A stretch of DNA of 64,000 bases from Runella rosea (GCF_003325355.1 NZ_CP030850.1:682001-746000); one strand, 5' to 3'; counted from the stretch's first letter, positions 32,848-42,584 are shown. The notes: generated from the letters alone by a model not told the origin. Numbers and translations are program-made.

Positions 32848-33612
32848 TCAGTCGTAAAACCCTGTCCATTCATACGGTTGGGGATTGGACAGTTTGTAAA
32901 TCGTTTTTTCTCTGTCGGTCAAACTGTGATAAAACTTACTAAATTCAAATAAATAATTTTCTCCTTTTCCCATTCTCCAAAACATATCGTTGCTGTCAAT
33001 ATTGGGAAATTTTGTCCAAGGAGGTTGAATTGAGTATTGAAGAGCTTTGAAATGTCCGAATGCTTTTAAAAAGTCTCTTGTCTCCATTAAAGCAAAGCCA
33101 AACAAATTTTGTCCACGCCAAGCATATATATATTCTATGTCTTTACTTTCTTGTGAAAGTCCAATTCCCCAAATAGTGTCAATTGGACTTGCTTCGACTA
33201 ATATTCTGTTTTCTGTCTTCAAAAGATAATCTGCAAATTTAGGATGTTGATTGAATTTATGGATGTTACCAAGTCTCACAATTTCAAATTTCATTTCGTT
33301 CCAAGTCTGGTCGTTATAACCTTTAACTTGTCGTCCAAGTTCTTTTGCCTCTGCTGGGTTGTTACTTCTAATAATCTTCTCAAAAATATTTTTGTCATTA
33401 AACACAAGCGCTTTTTGAGCCATCATCCAATGTTCAGCCGTCATATAAGTTATATTGTCAACCGTAAATGGACTTTCAAACCACTGGCTAAAACAAAATT
33501 TGCCAACTTCTTCATTATTTTTGTTCGTATATCCCCAAAAGAAGATATATTTCAAAGTGTCGCCACTTTCAAATTGTTCTGTCAACCAATTTATGTCGTA
33601 GTGTGTCGTCAT
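32848..33612 (-). CDS. NADAR-domain protein (orphan, C-terminally extended)
   Basis: The 254-residue protein matches the NADAR fold: YIFFWGYT near the start, an E-H-W-x-x-A-Q-K-A segment (TAEHWMMAQKALVF, 58-71), NPAEAKELGRQVKGY, and the signature EASPIDTIWGIGLS (140-153). NADAR enzymes process ADP-ribose-linked or riboflavin-related N-glycosides. Some remove ADP-ribose from guanine in DNA as antitoxins to DarT; that is from established literature on the family. About 70 residues after the core (from 185) carry FGHFKALQY and LFEFSKFYHSLTDREKTIYKL. No DarT toxin is in the window. Base use is AT-richer than its neighbours, which hints at acquisition. Confidence 0.8.
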   Translation of the reverse strand: MTTHYDINWLTEQFESGDTLKYIFFWGYTNKNNEEVGKFCFSQWFESPFTVDNITYMTAEHWMMAQKALVFNDKNIFEKIIRSNNPAEAKELGRQVKGYNDQTWNEMKFEIVRLGNIHKFNQHPKFADYLLKTENRILVEASPIDTIWGIGLSQESKDIEYIYAWRGQNLFGFALMETRDFLKAFGHFKALQYSIQPPWTKFPNIDSNDMFWRMGKGENYLFEFSKFYHSLTDREKTIYKLSNPQPYEWTGFYD

Positions 33613-33645
33613 TTACAATAGTCCAACAAAAAAATCCTCACCAAC

Positions 33646-34593
33646 CTAATCCTTCACACCCACCAACGTACTTTTTCGTTGCCAATAAAACGCCAAGGTC
33701 GTGCCTGATACAATGTGCCAGATACTCCACCAGCCCGCTACGATGGCCATGCCGCCCAGCGGCAAATCGGGTGGAAAAACGGCGGGGTTAAAAAGCAACG
33801 CGAGTCCTAAGCCCGAGTTGTGGATGCCAGTTTCGATGCTGAGCGTGCGGCGGTTGGTTTCTGAAAGACCAAATACCGTAGCGGTCAGGTACCCCATGCC
33901 CAGCGCGATGCCGTTGTGAATCAGCACCAATAGAAAAACGTAGGTGATGTGATTGATGAAAATGTCGAAATTTTTGGTGAAAGCCACCACCACCAAAACG
34001 ATAAAAAATACCAACGAAGCCTGCCGCAGGGGTTTGATGAGGCGCTCCGCGAGTCGGGGCAAATAAACTGAGCAAAGCATTCCGAGCGCCATCGGCAGTC
34101 CCAAAATCATCATGACCGATTTGAGCAACTCCCGCCAGTCCAGTTCGATGGGCCGCACAAGCGAGTTAGCTTGCGCGTACATGTTGCCCCAGAATGTGAA
34201 GTTAAAGGGCGTCATAACCACCGCCAAAATCGTACTGATGGCCGTTAGGCTGACGGCCAGCGCTACGTTGCCTTTGGCAAAAGAAGTGATGAAATTGGAA
34301 ATATTGCCGCCCGGACAGGCGGCCACCAAAATCATTCCCAAGGCCACGCCCACGGTGATATTGTCGCCCAGGGCCATCACCAGACCAAAGGTGGCGGCGG
34401 GTAATAATATGGCTTGGCTCAACACACCCGCAATCAGTTGACGGGGATTTTGAATGAGGTTTTTGAAATGTTCGGGTTTGATGTCCAGCGCCACACCAAA
34501 CATAATCAGCGCGAGCGCCACGTTGATGGTGGCCGAGCTTTCGGCCGAAAAATCGAGGCGGATGTAGTCCAGCGCCGCTAAAGATTCTTTCAT
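33646..34593 (-). CDS. Bile acid:sodium symporter family transporter
   Basis: The 315-residue protein has nine to ten hydrophobic helices and the BASS/SBF signature around NVALALIMFGVALDIKPEHF, GACPGGNISNF-like (VAACPGGNISNFITSFAKGNVALAVSL) and IETGIHNSGLGLAL. Members move bile acids, organic acids or arsenite-type solutes; this one cannot be assigned a substrate. It lies 33 bp from the NADAR gene and 21 bp from the TRIC-type gene on the same strand. Confidence 0.88.
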   Translation of the reverse strand: MKESLAALDYIRLDFSAESSATINVALALIMFGVALDIKPEHFKNLIQNPRQLIAGVLSQAILLPAATFGLVMALGDNITVGVALGMILVAACPGGNISNFITSFAKGNVALAVSLTAISTILAVVMTPFNFTFWGNMYAQANSLVRPIELDWRELLKSVMMILGLPMALGMLCSVYLPRLAERLIKPLRQASLVFFIVLVVVAFTKNFDIFINHITYVFLLVLIHNGIALGMGYLTATVFGLSETNRRTLSIETGIHNSGLGLALLFNPAVFPPDLPLGGMAIVAGWWSIWHIVSGTTLAFYWQRKSTLVGVKD

Positions 34594-34614
34594 AAAAGGG
34601 AAGAGGTCAGGTAT

Positions 34615-35226
34615 TTACAGGTCAATTTTGGGCAAAGACAAACGGTACTTTACGGCGAATAACCGAACAATAATAATCAATAATACGCATCCAATCGCAT
34701 TCCAATCGGAATGAAAATCGTAGTAATCCAGTAAAACAAAGACGACTGCCCCCGCCATGCAGGCTGTGGCGTAGATTTCTTTTTGGAAAATCAGGGGGAG
34801 TTCGTTGATGAGGGTGTCGCGAATGACACCGCCAAAGACCGCAGACACCATTCCTAATATAATGGCCGCAAAAGGATTGACGCCGTATTGCAGGGATTTT
34901 TGCACGCCCAAAATCGTGTAGACGCCAATGCCAACGGTGTCGAGCAGAAAAATGACTTTATGCAACCGAAAAATGACGCGCTTAAAAAGTACCGTAATGA
35001 TGACCCCCAACGTAATAAAAATCAAGTAATTCATGTCTTTCACCCACGCCAGTGGATACACGCCCAGCGTGACGTCGCGGAGGGTGCCGCCGCCAATGGC
35101 CGAGATAAATCCCGTAAAAAATACGCCGAACAGGTCTTGGTACATTTTCTTATCGGAAGCCGCCAAGGCGCCCGATATGGCAAATACCAATACGCCAATC
35201 ATATCAATATAGTAAGGGAGCTGCAT
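34615..35226 (-). CDS. TRIC-type cation channel (UPF0126) membrane protein
   Basis: The 203-residue protein (start at 35226, MQLPYYIDMIGVLVFAISGA) has seven predicted helices in two related halves. Each half has a glycine-rich kink motif: SAIGGGTLRDVTLGVYPLAW in the first and SAVFGGVIRDTLINELPLIF in the second. This matches prokaryotic trimeric intracellular cation channels (YadS/UPF0126). An ATG at 35283 would add 19 residues. The gene sits upstream of the symporter gene on the same strand. Confidence 0.86.
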   Translation of the reverse strand: MQLPYYIDMIGVLVFAISGALAASDKKMYQDLFGVFFTGFISAIGGGTLRDVTLGVYPLAWVKDMNYLIFITLGVIITVLFKRVIFRLHKVIFLLDTVGIGVYTILGVQKSLQYGVNPFAAIILGMVSAVFGGVIRDTLINELPLIFQKEIYATACMAGAVVFVLLDYYDFHSDWNAIGCVLLIIIVRLFAVKYRLSLPKIDL

Positions 35227-35283
35227 AAAGGGGGTTGATTTGACGAATGCACAAAATAAAGACAAACCTAATTGAGAAACCAA

Positions 35284-35573
35284 TTTTTACCTTTCATGAA
35301 GTTTTTTTTACACTTCATGCAACCTTTAGCTACGTAAATACATCTTATCTCTGAAATTAGCAGCGTGAAAACAAAGTAAGCAAGAGATTACAGGCAGTTA
35401 AATATTCTTATACGTGCCTTATTGGCTGCCTGTAATCTAAAGTTTTTCCTAAACGGCTCCTTCAAACCGTTTGTCCAAAAAATCAAACCGCTTGTGTAAA
35501 AAAAGGTAGCTTGTATTGCAAAGTACCGTAGTTTTGAAGCAGTAATTAACAACAGCCATTTTAAACAACAGCC
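35284..35573. promoter_or_regulatory. Long intergenic leader with two hairpins before the receptor gene
   Basis: This gap holds no gene. Two inverted repeats are visible: catgaagt (35295-35302) with acttcatg (35312-35319), and a perfect 13-bp pair agattacaggcag (35385-35397) with ctgcctgtaatct (35426-35438), loop 28. A -7-like TAGTTTTG (35529-35536) lies 37 bp before the ATG, but no -33 TTTG sits at the right distance. Confidence 0.5.
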
Positions 35574-38015
35574 ATGAAAACTTTTACGAGTTTGGTTGCA
35601 GCTATGTTGCTGCTTTCTACTTCATTATTTGCCCAAAGCCCCGTTCGGGGGAAGGTATCGGGCGAAATCCGTGAAATAAACGGAAAAGCCCTCCCATTTG
35701 CCACGGTTTTATTGCTCAAAGCAAAGGACTCCACGCTCGTAAAAGGAGCTATTACGAGCGAAACGGGTTATTATGAAGTCGAAAACGTGCCCGAGGGTAG
35801 TTATTTGATTGGGGCCAACATGGTTGGATTTCAAAAAACGTATTCAGCTCCCTTTTCGGTTTCGGCCGCCGCTGCCACCGTTCAGGTGCCAGCACTTCAG
35901 ATGACCGAAACTTCACAAACCCTGGACGAGGTGAAAGTGATTTCCAAGAAACCTTTTGTGGAACAGCAGATTGACCGGATGGTGGTCAACGTTGAAAACA
36001 GCGTCGTATCGGCAGGGGGAACTGCCTTGGAAGTGTTGGAAAAAGCACCTGGCGTAACGATTGACCGCCAAAATGACCGTTTGCAATTGAAAGGCCGTCA
36101 GGGAGTGATGGTGATGATTGACGGAAAATTGCAGCAGATTTCGATGCAAGACCTCATGAACATGCTCCAAAGTATGCCCAGCGACAACGTTGAAAAAATT
36201 GAATTGATTACCAATCCACCCGCCAAATACGATGCCGCGGGCAATTCGGGCTTGATTAACATTGTGTTGAAGAAAAACAAAAACTTCGGCACCAACGGAA
36301 ACTATACCCTCAGCGCGGGGGTGGGAAGATACGAAAAGCTGAACGGCTCGATTGGACTCAATCACCGCACGGCCAAAATTAACTCATTTGCCAACGTGAG
36401 TCTCTTTCATGCCCGTTTTCAAAACACGCAGGACATTGACCGGACCATTGCATACAAAGACCAAATTACCTATTTGGACCAAAACAGCCCCCGCGTAGGT
36501 AATCCCCAAAACCTGAGTTTTAGGGCAGGAGTGGATTATTTTGTGACCAAGAAAACTACCGTCGGTATCTTGGCAACGGGCTTTTTGAATCAGTTCAAAA
36601 TGAACGGAATTTCAAGTACGGATTTTTACGACAAAAATCGTACGCTGACGGGCCGTTTTGCCACCGATGCCTACAACCATAATAAGTTGAATAACTTCAC
36701 GGGCAACCTCAATTTGAAGCATGATTTTGGGAACGGTCGCGAATTGAGCGCCGATGCCGACTACTCGGTTTTTGACGGAAATTCGGGTAACGACCTCAAT
36801 ACCAATTATTATGATGCGAAAGATGTGCTTACGAGCAAAGAAATTGTGCGCAACATCATGCCTTCAACCATCGGTATTGCTGCCGCGAAAGTAGACTATA
36901 TCCATCCCCTCAAAAAGGGTAAATTTGAAGCCGGGGCCAAAAGTAGTTTGGTAAATTCAGACAACGATATGCGTTTTGAGACGCAAGTGGATAAGCAGTG
37001 GATTTTGGACCCTTCGCGCTCTAATCGTTTTAAATACACCGAAAATATCAACGCAGTTTACTCCAATTACAGCACAAAACTTGATAAAAAAACGCAGTTG
37101 CAATTGGGATTGCGCGTGGAACATACGCACTCAAAAGGAAATTCAGTTACGCTCAACAACATCGTAGACCGTAATTATGTCAACGCCTTTCCCAGTGTGT
37201 TTGTGTCGCGTCAGTTGGATACCAACAACGTACTGAACGTGTCGTTTAGTCGTCGAATCGACCGTCCGAACTACCGCAATTTGAATCCTTTCCAGTTCTT
37301 TTTAGATCCGTTGACCTTCCAACAAGGAAACCCGAATTTGCGTCCGCAGTTTACCAATTCGTTTCAGGTAACGCACGTGTTTAAGGGGATGTTCTCGACC
37401 ACGTTGGGTTACAGCCGCATCAACGACGTCATTGCCGACCAGATTCCGAAGCAGATTGCCGAAGAAAATAAAACCTACGTTACCACCGAAAACCTTGATC
37501 ATCAGGATAGTTACAACGCCACGTTCAGTATTCCCGTTACCGTCAGTAAATGGTGGACGATGCAAAACAACGTGAGTGCGTTTTATAACCGCTACCGTTC
37601 GTTCTACTACGGTGCCGACTTGGATTTGGGTCAATTTGGAGCGACGGTATTTGTGACCAACAATTTTACGCTTCCCAAGGGTTACACGGCGGAATTGAGC
37701 GGATTCTGGAATTCACCAACGCAGTATAACATCCTCCAAGCCAAAGCACAGGGGCAAATCAGTGCGGGTTTTGCCAAATCACTTTGGAATCGGAAGGCAT
37801 CGTTACGTCTGAACGTTCAAGATATTTTCTTTCTGAATCGTTTTGCGGGAACTGTCAAATACCAAGACTTAAATTTCCGCGTCAATTCGCGTTGGGAAAG
37901 CCGTCAGGTACGCTTGTCGTTTACGTATCGATTTGGAAATCAGAATGTTAAAGCCGCCCGTCAGCGGAGCACAAGTACCGAAGATTTGCGTAACCGCGCT
38001 AATTCTGGTCAGTAA
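35574..38015 (+). CDS. TonB-receptor-like outer membrane barrel protein with carboxypeptidase-like regulatory domain
   Basis: The 813-residue protein has a signal peptide (LLLSTSLFAQ). A CarboxypepD_reg-like beta-sandwich follows (about 25-110: VSGEIREINGKALPFATVLLL ... GSYLIGANMVGFQKTY), then a plug-like domain (about 125-230, with VEKIELITNPPAKYDAAG), then an outer membrane barrel of the OMP_b-brl_3 type to the end. It should sit in the outer membrane; the cargo is unknown. No TonB box could be assigned with certainty. A terminator follows at 38114-38148, so it is probably monocistronic. Confidence 0.9.
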   Translation: MKTFTSLVAAMLLLSTSLFAQSPVRGKVSGEIREINGKALPFATVLLLKAKDSTLVKGAITSETGYYEVENVPEGSYLIGANMVGFQKTYSAPFSVSAAAATVQVPALQMTETSQTLDEVKVISKKPFVEQQIDRMVVNVENSVVSAGGTALEVLEKAPGVTIDRQNDRLQLKGRQGVMVMIDGKLQQISMQDLMNMLQSMPSDNVEKIELITNPPAKYDAAGNSGLINIVLKKNKNFGTNGNYTLSAGVGRYEKLNGSIGLNHRTAKINSFANVSLFHARFQNTQDIDRTIAYKDQITYLDQNSPRVGNPQNLSFRAGVDYFVTKKTTVGILATGFLNQFKMNGISSTDFYDKNRTLTGRFATDAYNHNKLNNFTGNLNLKHDFGNGRELSADADYSVFDGNSGNDLNTNYYDAKDVLTSKEIVRNIMPSTIGIAAAKVDYIHPLKKGKFEAGAKSSLVNSDNDMRFETQVDKQWILDPSRSNRFKYTENINAVYSNYSTKLDKKTQLQLGLRVEHTHSKGNSVTLNNIVDRNYVNAFPSVFVSRQLDTNNVLNVSFSRRIDRPNYRNLNPFQFFLDPLTFQQGNPNLRPQFTNSFQVTHVFKGMFSTTLGYSRINDVIADQIPKQIAEENKTYVTTENLDHQDSYNATFSIPVTVSKWWTMQNNVSAFYNRYRSFYYGADLDLGQFGATVFVTNNFTLPKGYTAELSGFWNSPTQYNILQAKAQGQISAGFAKSLWNRKASLRLNVQDIFFLNRFAGTVKYQDLNFRVNSRWESRQVRLSFTYRFGNQNVKAARQRSTSTEDLRNRANSGQ

Positions 38016-38113
38016 TAAAATATAGATATTGACTGTAACCATTTCCTCTTTTGCCAGTATCGACAATCAGGAAATACACATAAAGATTTTAGTTTAGGTT
38101 AAGAAAACGTCGG

Positions 38114-38148
38114 AAAGCCGTCCTTCACTTGAGGGACGGCTTTTTTTT
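38114..38148 (+). terminator. Intrinsic terminator of the receptor gene
   Basis: Arms aaagccgtcc (38114-38123) and ggacggcttt (38134-38143) form a 10-bp stem with a 10-nt loop, followed directly by TTTTT. Confidence 0.88.
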
Positions 38149-38251
38149 GCCTTGTGTCGCAGGATGTTTTCTAATAATGGCCATCCAAATCAAAGAATAA
38201 GGGCTTGATTTACTTTTAAGAACAACTCATTCTCTCATTTTCAAAAATACG

Positions 38252-39133
38252 ATGAAGTACTTTGTGTTGATCTTTGGCTTGTTTTATAACCTTTTTGCGA
38301 AGGCGCAATTGGTTGAAAAACTCACCCAACTTCGCCCTGATTCGCCGTGGAAATTAACTTCTTCGGTGCGGCTTCAATTTCCGAGTTTTCATCCGCAAGG
38401 GATGGTCAAAATCGGAAATTTTTTTTACCTGAGTTCGGTAGAAGTCACCCGTAAACGGCAAGACAACGACGGAGGCGCGGGCCTCGGCCACCTTTTTAAG
38501 TTTGACGCCACGGGCAAATTAATTGCTTCCATTACCTTGGGAGAGGGTTTAATATACCATCCTGGCGGGATAGATTTTGACGGAAAACACATCTGGGTTC
38601 CGGTGGCAGAATACCGGGCCGACAGTCGGGCGGTAATTTATAAAGTAGACCCTGACACAATGAAAGCCATTGAAGTGATGCGGGTGGATGATCACCTTGG
38701 GGGCATCGTCCACGATACCGAAGCCCATACCCTGAACGCGGTAAGTTGGGGTTCGCGCCGCTTTTATCAATGGGAAATGTCGTCAATTACCGCCGTTTCA
38801 CCCAAGCAGTTGCGGGTAGATAATCCCGCCTTTTACGTTGATTATCAGGATTGTCACTACATCGGACAACGTAAAATGCTTTGCGGTGGGCTGAAAAAAT
38901 ACAAAACCGCTCCCGACGCGGTTGCTTTTGCGTTGGGTGGTTTGGAAGTAGTAGATTTGAAAGACAACCGTCCTGTACATCAGGTACCGTTGCTGCTGTG
39001 GTCGCCCACGGGTGCGCCCATGACCAACAATCCTTTTTGGATGGAATCAACCGCTACGGGACTACGCGGGTATTTTGTGCCCGATGATGATGCCGCTTCG
39101 ACGCTGTTTGTGTACGAGACCGACTTGAAATGA
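38252..39133 (+). CDS. DUF6454-family secreted protein
   Basis: The 293-residue protein has a signal peptide (MKYFVLIFGLFYNLFAKAQ). The DUF6454 pattern is clear: FHPQGMVKIGNFFYLSSVEV, GLGHLFKFDATGKLIASITLGEG, YHPGGIDFDGKHIWVPVAEYR and HDTEAHTLNAVSWGSRRFYQWE. It resembles a five- or six-bladed propeller with a sugar- or metal-binding surface, but the biochemistry is unknown. It precedes a DUF1080 protein by 64 bp on the same strand. A joint role in carbohydrate turnover in the periplasm is inference. Confidence 0.8.
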   Translation: MKYFVLIFGLFYNLFAKAQLVEKLTQLRPDSPWKLTSSVRLQFPSFHPQGMVKIGNFFYLSSVEVTRKRQDNDGGAGLGHLFKFDATGKLIASITLGEGLIYHPGGIDFDGKHIWVPVAEYRADSRAVIYKVDPDTMKAIEVMRVDDHLGGIVHDTEAHTLNAVSWGSRRFYQWEMSSITAVSPKQLRVDNPAFYVDYQDCHYIGQRKMLCGGLKKYKTAPDAVAFALGGLEVVDLKDNRPVHQVPLLLWSPTGAPMTNNPFWMESTATGLRGYFVPDDDAASTLFVYETDLK

Positions 39134-39197
39134 AGTAGAATAAGGCCTTTATTGCTTTGATAAATAATTGTAATTCACCCCAAAAACTTGTTTTCTT

Positions 39198-39977
39198 ATG
39201 AATAAAATTGCCGCTAAACCGTTCATTTTTGCTGGGTCCATGCTTGTGGTTGGCTTGGCGTTTCCCGTGGTTGCCCAAGTAGGAGTCGGGGTAAAAGCCC
39301 CCAAAAAAGCCGAAGTGTATTTTGACGGGTCCCGCAAAATGCTCGATGAAAAATGGACGTATTGGGATGGCCCGCGCTTGGCCGCGACGCTCCCCATCAA
39401 GTGGTTTATTGTCAATGACCCCGTCGATAAAGGAACGGTCGTCAATACCAATGACCCTGCCGCAGCGGGTGGAAAATACGGCGCAGCCGACATTGTGACC
39501 AAAGAAAAATTCAAGGATTTTCGCCTTCATGTGGAGTTTTACATCAGTAAACCTGGTGGCAACAGCGGTGTGTATCTCCAAAATCGCTACGAAATTCAAG
39601 TATTAGACGGTGATACTACCTCGCATGGCATGGCGGCGGTCATCAACGAAACGCCTTCCCCTTATTATGCTTATAACGGCGTAGGAAAATGGAACGCCTA
39701 CGATATTATGTTTAGGGCGGCGCGTTTTAAAGATGGAAAGCTGGTTGAAAAACCGCTGGTAACCATCTATTTTAATGGTAAAAAAGTACACAAGAACCAA
39801 CGCATAAGTCAAGTGTGGGGCGGCCCGAACTCGGGCATTGATGGGGGTAACGATGGAGGTAAAGGCATTACCGACGTACCGGGCGGTCTAAAATTACAGG
39901 CCGAAGGCCACGACGTGCTTTACCGCAACATCTGGATTCAGAAAATGGACATTACCGAAGCAAATACCGATTTTTAG
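39198..39977 (+). CDS. DUF1080 domain protein (3-keto-disaccharide hydrolase family)
   Basis: The 259-residue protein has a signal peptide and a concanavalin-like DUF1080 domain (about 60-255). Typical segments are KFKDFRLHVEFYISKPGGNSGVYLQNRYEIQVLD, NAYDIMFRAARFKDGKLVEKPLVTIYFNGKKVHKNQ and GGLKLQAEGHDVLYRNIWI. Members are assigned to 3-keto-disaccharide hydrolysis or lyase activity. The catalytic pocket cannot be verified here. The strong bidirectional terminator at 39998-40034 follows. Confidence 0.87.
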   Translation: MNKIAAKPFIFAGSMLVVGLAFPVVAQVGVGVKAPKKAEVYFDGSRKMLDEKWTYWDGPRLAATLPIKWFIVNDPVDKGTVVNTNDPAAAGGKYGAADIVTKEKFKDFRLHVEFYISKPGGNSGVYLQNRYEIQVLDGDTTSHGMAAVINETPSPYYAYNGVGKWNAYDIMFRAARFKDGKLVEKPLVTIYFNGKKVHKNQRISQVWGGPNSGIDGGNDGGKGITDVPGGLKLQAEGHDVLYRNIWIQKMDITEANTDF

Positions 39978-39997
39978 CAATGGTTAGCATCGGCTTG

Positions 39998-40040
39998 AAT
40001 AGGTTTGGAAAGTTTGAAACTTCCCAAACCTATTTTTTTA
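39998..40040. terminator. Bidirectional terminator between DUF1080 gene and P-type ATPase gene
   Basis: An 18-bp arm (39998-40015) pairs with 40017-40034 around a single base, with one mismatch. It is followed on the plus strand by TTTTTT; the minus-strand ATPase gene ends at 40038. Confidence 0.82.
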
Positions 40041-42584
40041 CTTTTTATTTCGTTTAAAGGTTTTTTCCACTTCTACGGCCCAAAAGGTGATGCTTGATAC
40101 GCCAAAGGCAACGGCTAATTCTTCCAATGTAAGGGGTTGGGTATGAAAGAAATTATTCAGGAACGGCACGTAAATCACCGCCATCTGCAACGCAATCGTC
40201 AACAACACCGCACCGAGCAGGGTTTTGTTACCTAATAAACCTTGGCTAAAAAGTGATTCTTTATGACTCCGCACGGCCATCACGTGCCAAAGTTGACTCA
40301 GACACAGCACCGTAAACACAATCGTTTGCCAGTGGTCAGCGCCTGAATTGATTTCGTACCACTGCGTGCCAACGGTCAGTAATCCCACCAATATACCCAC
40401 CCAGATGATGTGTCGGCCTACTCCTTTGGCAAAAATGCTTTCTTTTGGGTCGCGTGGCGGGTGACTCATAATGCCTTTTTCGGCAGGCTCTGCGGCCAGC
40501 GCCAAGGCCGGCAAACCATCCGTTACCAAGTTGACCCATAAAATATGAACGGGCAACAACGGAATGGGCAAGCCAATGAGCGGAGCCAAAAAGATGCTCC
40601 AGATTTCGGCGGCGTTGCCGGTCATGATGTACTTAATGAATTTGGTGATATTGTCGTAAATGCGGCGACCTTCGCGGACGGCTTTGATGATGGTGGCAAA
40701 ATTATCGTCTAACAGAATCATGTGCGCGGCCTCTTTGGTCACGTCGGTGCCCGTTATTCCCATGGCAATGCCGATGTTGGCGCGTTTGAGCGAAGGCGCG
40801 TCGTTGACGCCGTCGCCCGTCATGGACACAAACTGGTCGCGATTCTGAAGGGCTTTAACGATGTTTAGTTTTTGTTCGGGCGACACGCGCGCGTACACTC
40901 GAATATCCAGCACTTCTTTGGCAAATTTCCTTTCGCTCATGGCGGCCAGTTCTTTGCCCGTGATTACCTTTTGTTGATCGTTGTCCAGAATGCCGATTTC
41001 GCGGGCGATGCTCGCCGCCGTGAGCGGGTGGTCACCAGTAATCATCACTGGCACAATTCCTGCCGATTTACATTCATGGATGGCTTTTTTTGCTTCTTCG
41101 CGGGGTGGGTCAATCAGGCCGACCAGCCCCAAAAAATCAAGGTCTTTTTCGATGGTTTCAATGGTAATGTCGGCGGGTAACGCGTCCAATACTTTGGTGG
41201 CAAACCCCAAAACGCGCATTCCTTCTTGGGCCATGCGTTCTTCTTGTTCTTTGATAACTGTGTCGTCGCCGATGCTGATTTGGGCGATGGATTCGGCCGC
41301 ACCTTTGGAAATAACCAAAAATTTACCGTCGTATTCGTGAATGGTGGTCATGGCCTTGCGGTCCGAATCAAAGGGTAATTCATGCACGCGTTTGTTTTTC
41401 TTCCGCCATTGTTTGTCAAAAGACTCCTGTGTTTGCGCGTAGTTCAAGATGGCTACTTCGGTAGGGTCGCCGGTGAGGATGTTGTCCTGTTTTTTTACGT
41501 CCTGATTAAGGGCCATTGCCTGCACCATGCGCATTTGGTCGGCTTCATTGGTCACCCAAAGATCCACCACTTCCATTTTGTTTTTGGTCAATGTGCCCGT
41601 TTTGTCGGTGCAGATGTAGGTGACGGAGCCGAGGGTTTCGACCGCGTATAGTTTTCGAACGAGGGCATTTCGTTTGGCCAAACGGCCTGCGCCCAACGCC
41701 AATGAAACCGTAATGACGGCGGGTAATGCTTCGGGAATGGCAGCAACCGCGAGCGAAATGGATGTAAGTAGCATGTTGCCGATTTCTTCGCCTCGCAGAT
41801 ACCCTGCCAAAAACAGCACCCCGCAGAGGAGCAGGATGATAATGGTCAGTCGTCGGCCAAAATCGCCCATTCTTTTTTGAAGGGGTGTTTCACTGCCTTC
41901 TTCCTGCAACATCCCCGCTATTTTACCCAGCTCTGTGTCCATACCCGTGGCCACTACGACGCCCTGCGCTCGTCCGTTGGTGACGTTGGTGCCGCTGAAA
42001 GCCATGTTGGTACGATCGCCCAAAGGCAGCGATTTGTCGTCAAGTGGGTCGGTTGTTTTATCCACGGGTTGTGATTCACCCGTCAGGCCCGCTTCTTCTA
42101 TTTTGAGCGAATGCACTTCCATCAGACGCAGGTCGGCGGGGACGGCCGCGCCCGCTTCGAGCAAAACGAGGTCGCCTTTGACAAGCTCAGGGGAGGGAAT
42201 ATCGGTGGGTTTGCCGTCGCGGATGACTTTGGTGGTTGGAACCGCCAGTTTCCCGAGCGCTTCCATGGCTTTTTCGGCGCGGTATTCCTGCACAAAACCA
42301 ATGACGGCATTGAGAAGAATGATGACCAAAATAACAATAGTATCCGATAACTCGCCCACAATCCCCGACACCACGGCCCCCACGATGAGCACCAGAATCA
42401 TGACGTTCAGAAACTGTTGGAGAAAAAGGAAAATGGGCGATTTTTTCTTCTTGGTCTTCAATTCGTTACGTCCTTCGCTTTGCAGTTTTTGCTGCGCTAC
42501 CGAAGTTGTCAGGCCAGTTGGTGAGCTGTGCTGCAGTTTTAAAGCCTCTTCTGGGGAAAGTAAATGCCAGTGTTGTGTCATCAT
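40038..42584 (-). CDS. P2A (calcium-type) cation-transporting ATPase
   Basis: The 848-residue P-type ATPase has the actuator loop TGES (168-171), the phosphorylation motif DKTGTLTKN with D327, the hinge TGDGVNDAPSLK, and the membrane ion site PEALP (284-288), close to the PEGLP of SERCA-type pumps. This pattern points to calcium export, with manganese as an alternative. It has about ten helices (two before and eight after the phosphorylation region). The N-terminus MMTQHWHLLSPEEALKLQHS is the normal cation-ATPase N-domain. No metal-binding N-terminal repeats are present, so heavy-metal transport is unlikely. Confidence 0.92.
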   Translation of the reverse strand: MMTQHWHLLSPEEALKLQHSSPTGLTTSVAQQKLQSEGRNELKTKKKKSPIFLFLQQFLNVMILVLIVGAVVSGIVGELSDTIVILVIILLNAVIGFVQEYRAEKAMEALGKLAVPTTKVIRDGKPTDIPSPELVKGDLVLLEAGAAVPADLRLMEVHSLKIEEAGLTGESQPVDKTTDPLDDKSLPLGDRTNMAFSGTNVTNGRAQGVVVATGMDTELGKIAGMLQEEGSETPLQKRMGDFGRRLTIIILLLCGVLFLAGYLRGEEIGNMLLTSISLAVAAIPEALPAVITVSLALGAGRLAKRNALVRKLYAVETLGSVTYICTDKTGTLTKNKMEVVDLWVTNEADQMRMVQAMALNQDVKKQDNILTGDPTEVAILNYAQTQESFDKQWRKKNKRVHELPFDSDRKAMTTIHEYDGKFLVISKGAAESIAQISIGDDTVIKEQEERMAQEGMRVLGFATKVLDALPADITIETIEKDLDFLGLVGLIDPPREEAKKAIHECKSAGIVPVMITGDHPLTAASIAREIGILDNDQQKVITGKELAAMSERKFAKEVLDIRVYARVSPEQKLNIVKALQNRDQFVSMTGDGVNDAPSLKRANIGIAMGITGTDVTKEAAHMILLDDNFATIIKAVREGRRIYDNITKFIKYIMTGNAAEIWSIFLAPLIGLPIPLLPVHILWVNLVTDGLPALALAAEPAEKGIMSHPPRDPKESIFAKGVGRHIIWVGILVGLLTVGTQWYEINSGADHWQTIVFTVLCLSQLWHVMAVRSHKESLFSQGLLGNKTLLGAVLLTIALQMAVIYVPFLNNFFHTQPLTLEELAVAFGVSSITFWAVEVEKTFKRNKK

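Noticed and set aside
32848-33612. Complete DarT-NADAR toxin-antitoxin system
   Set aside because: Neither neighbour is a DarT-like ADP-ribosyltransferase; only the NADAR part is present.
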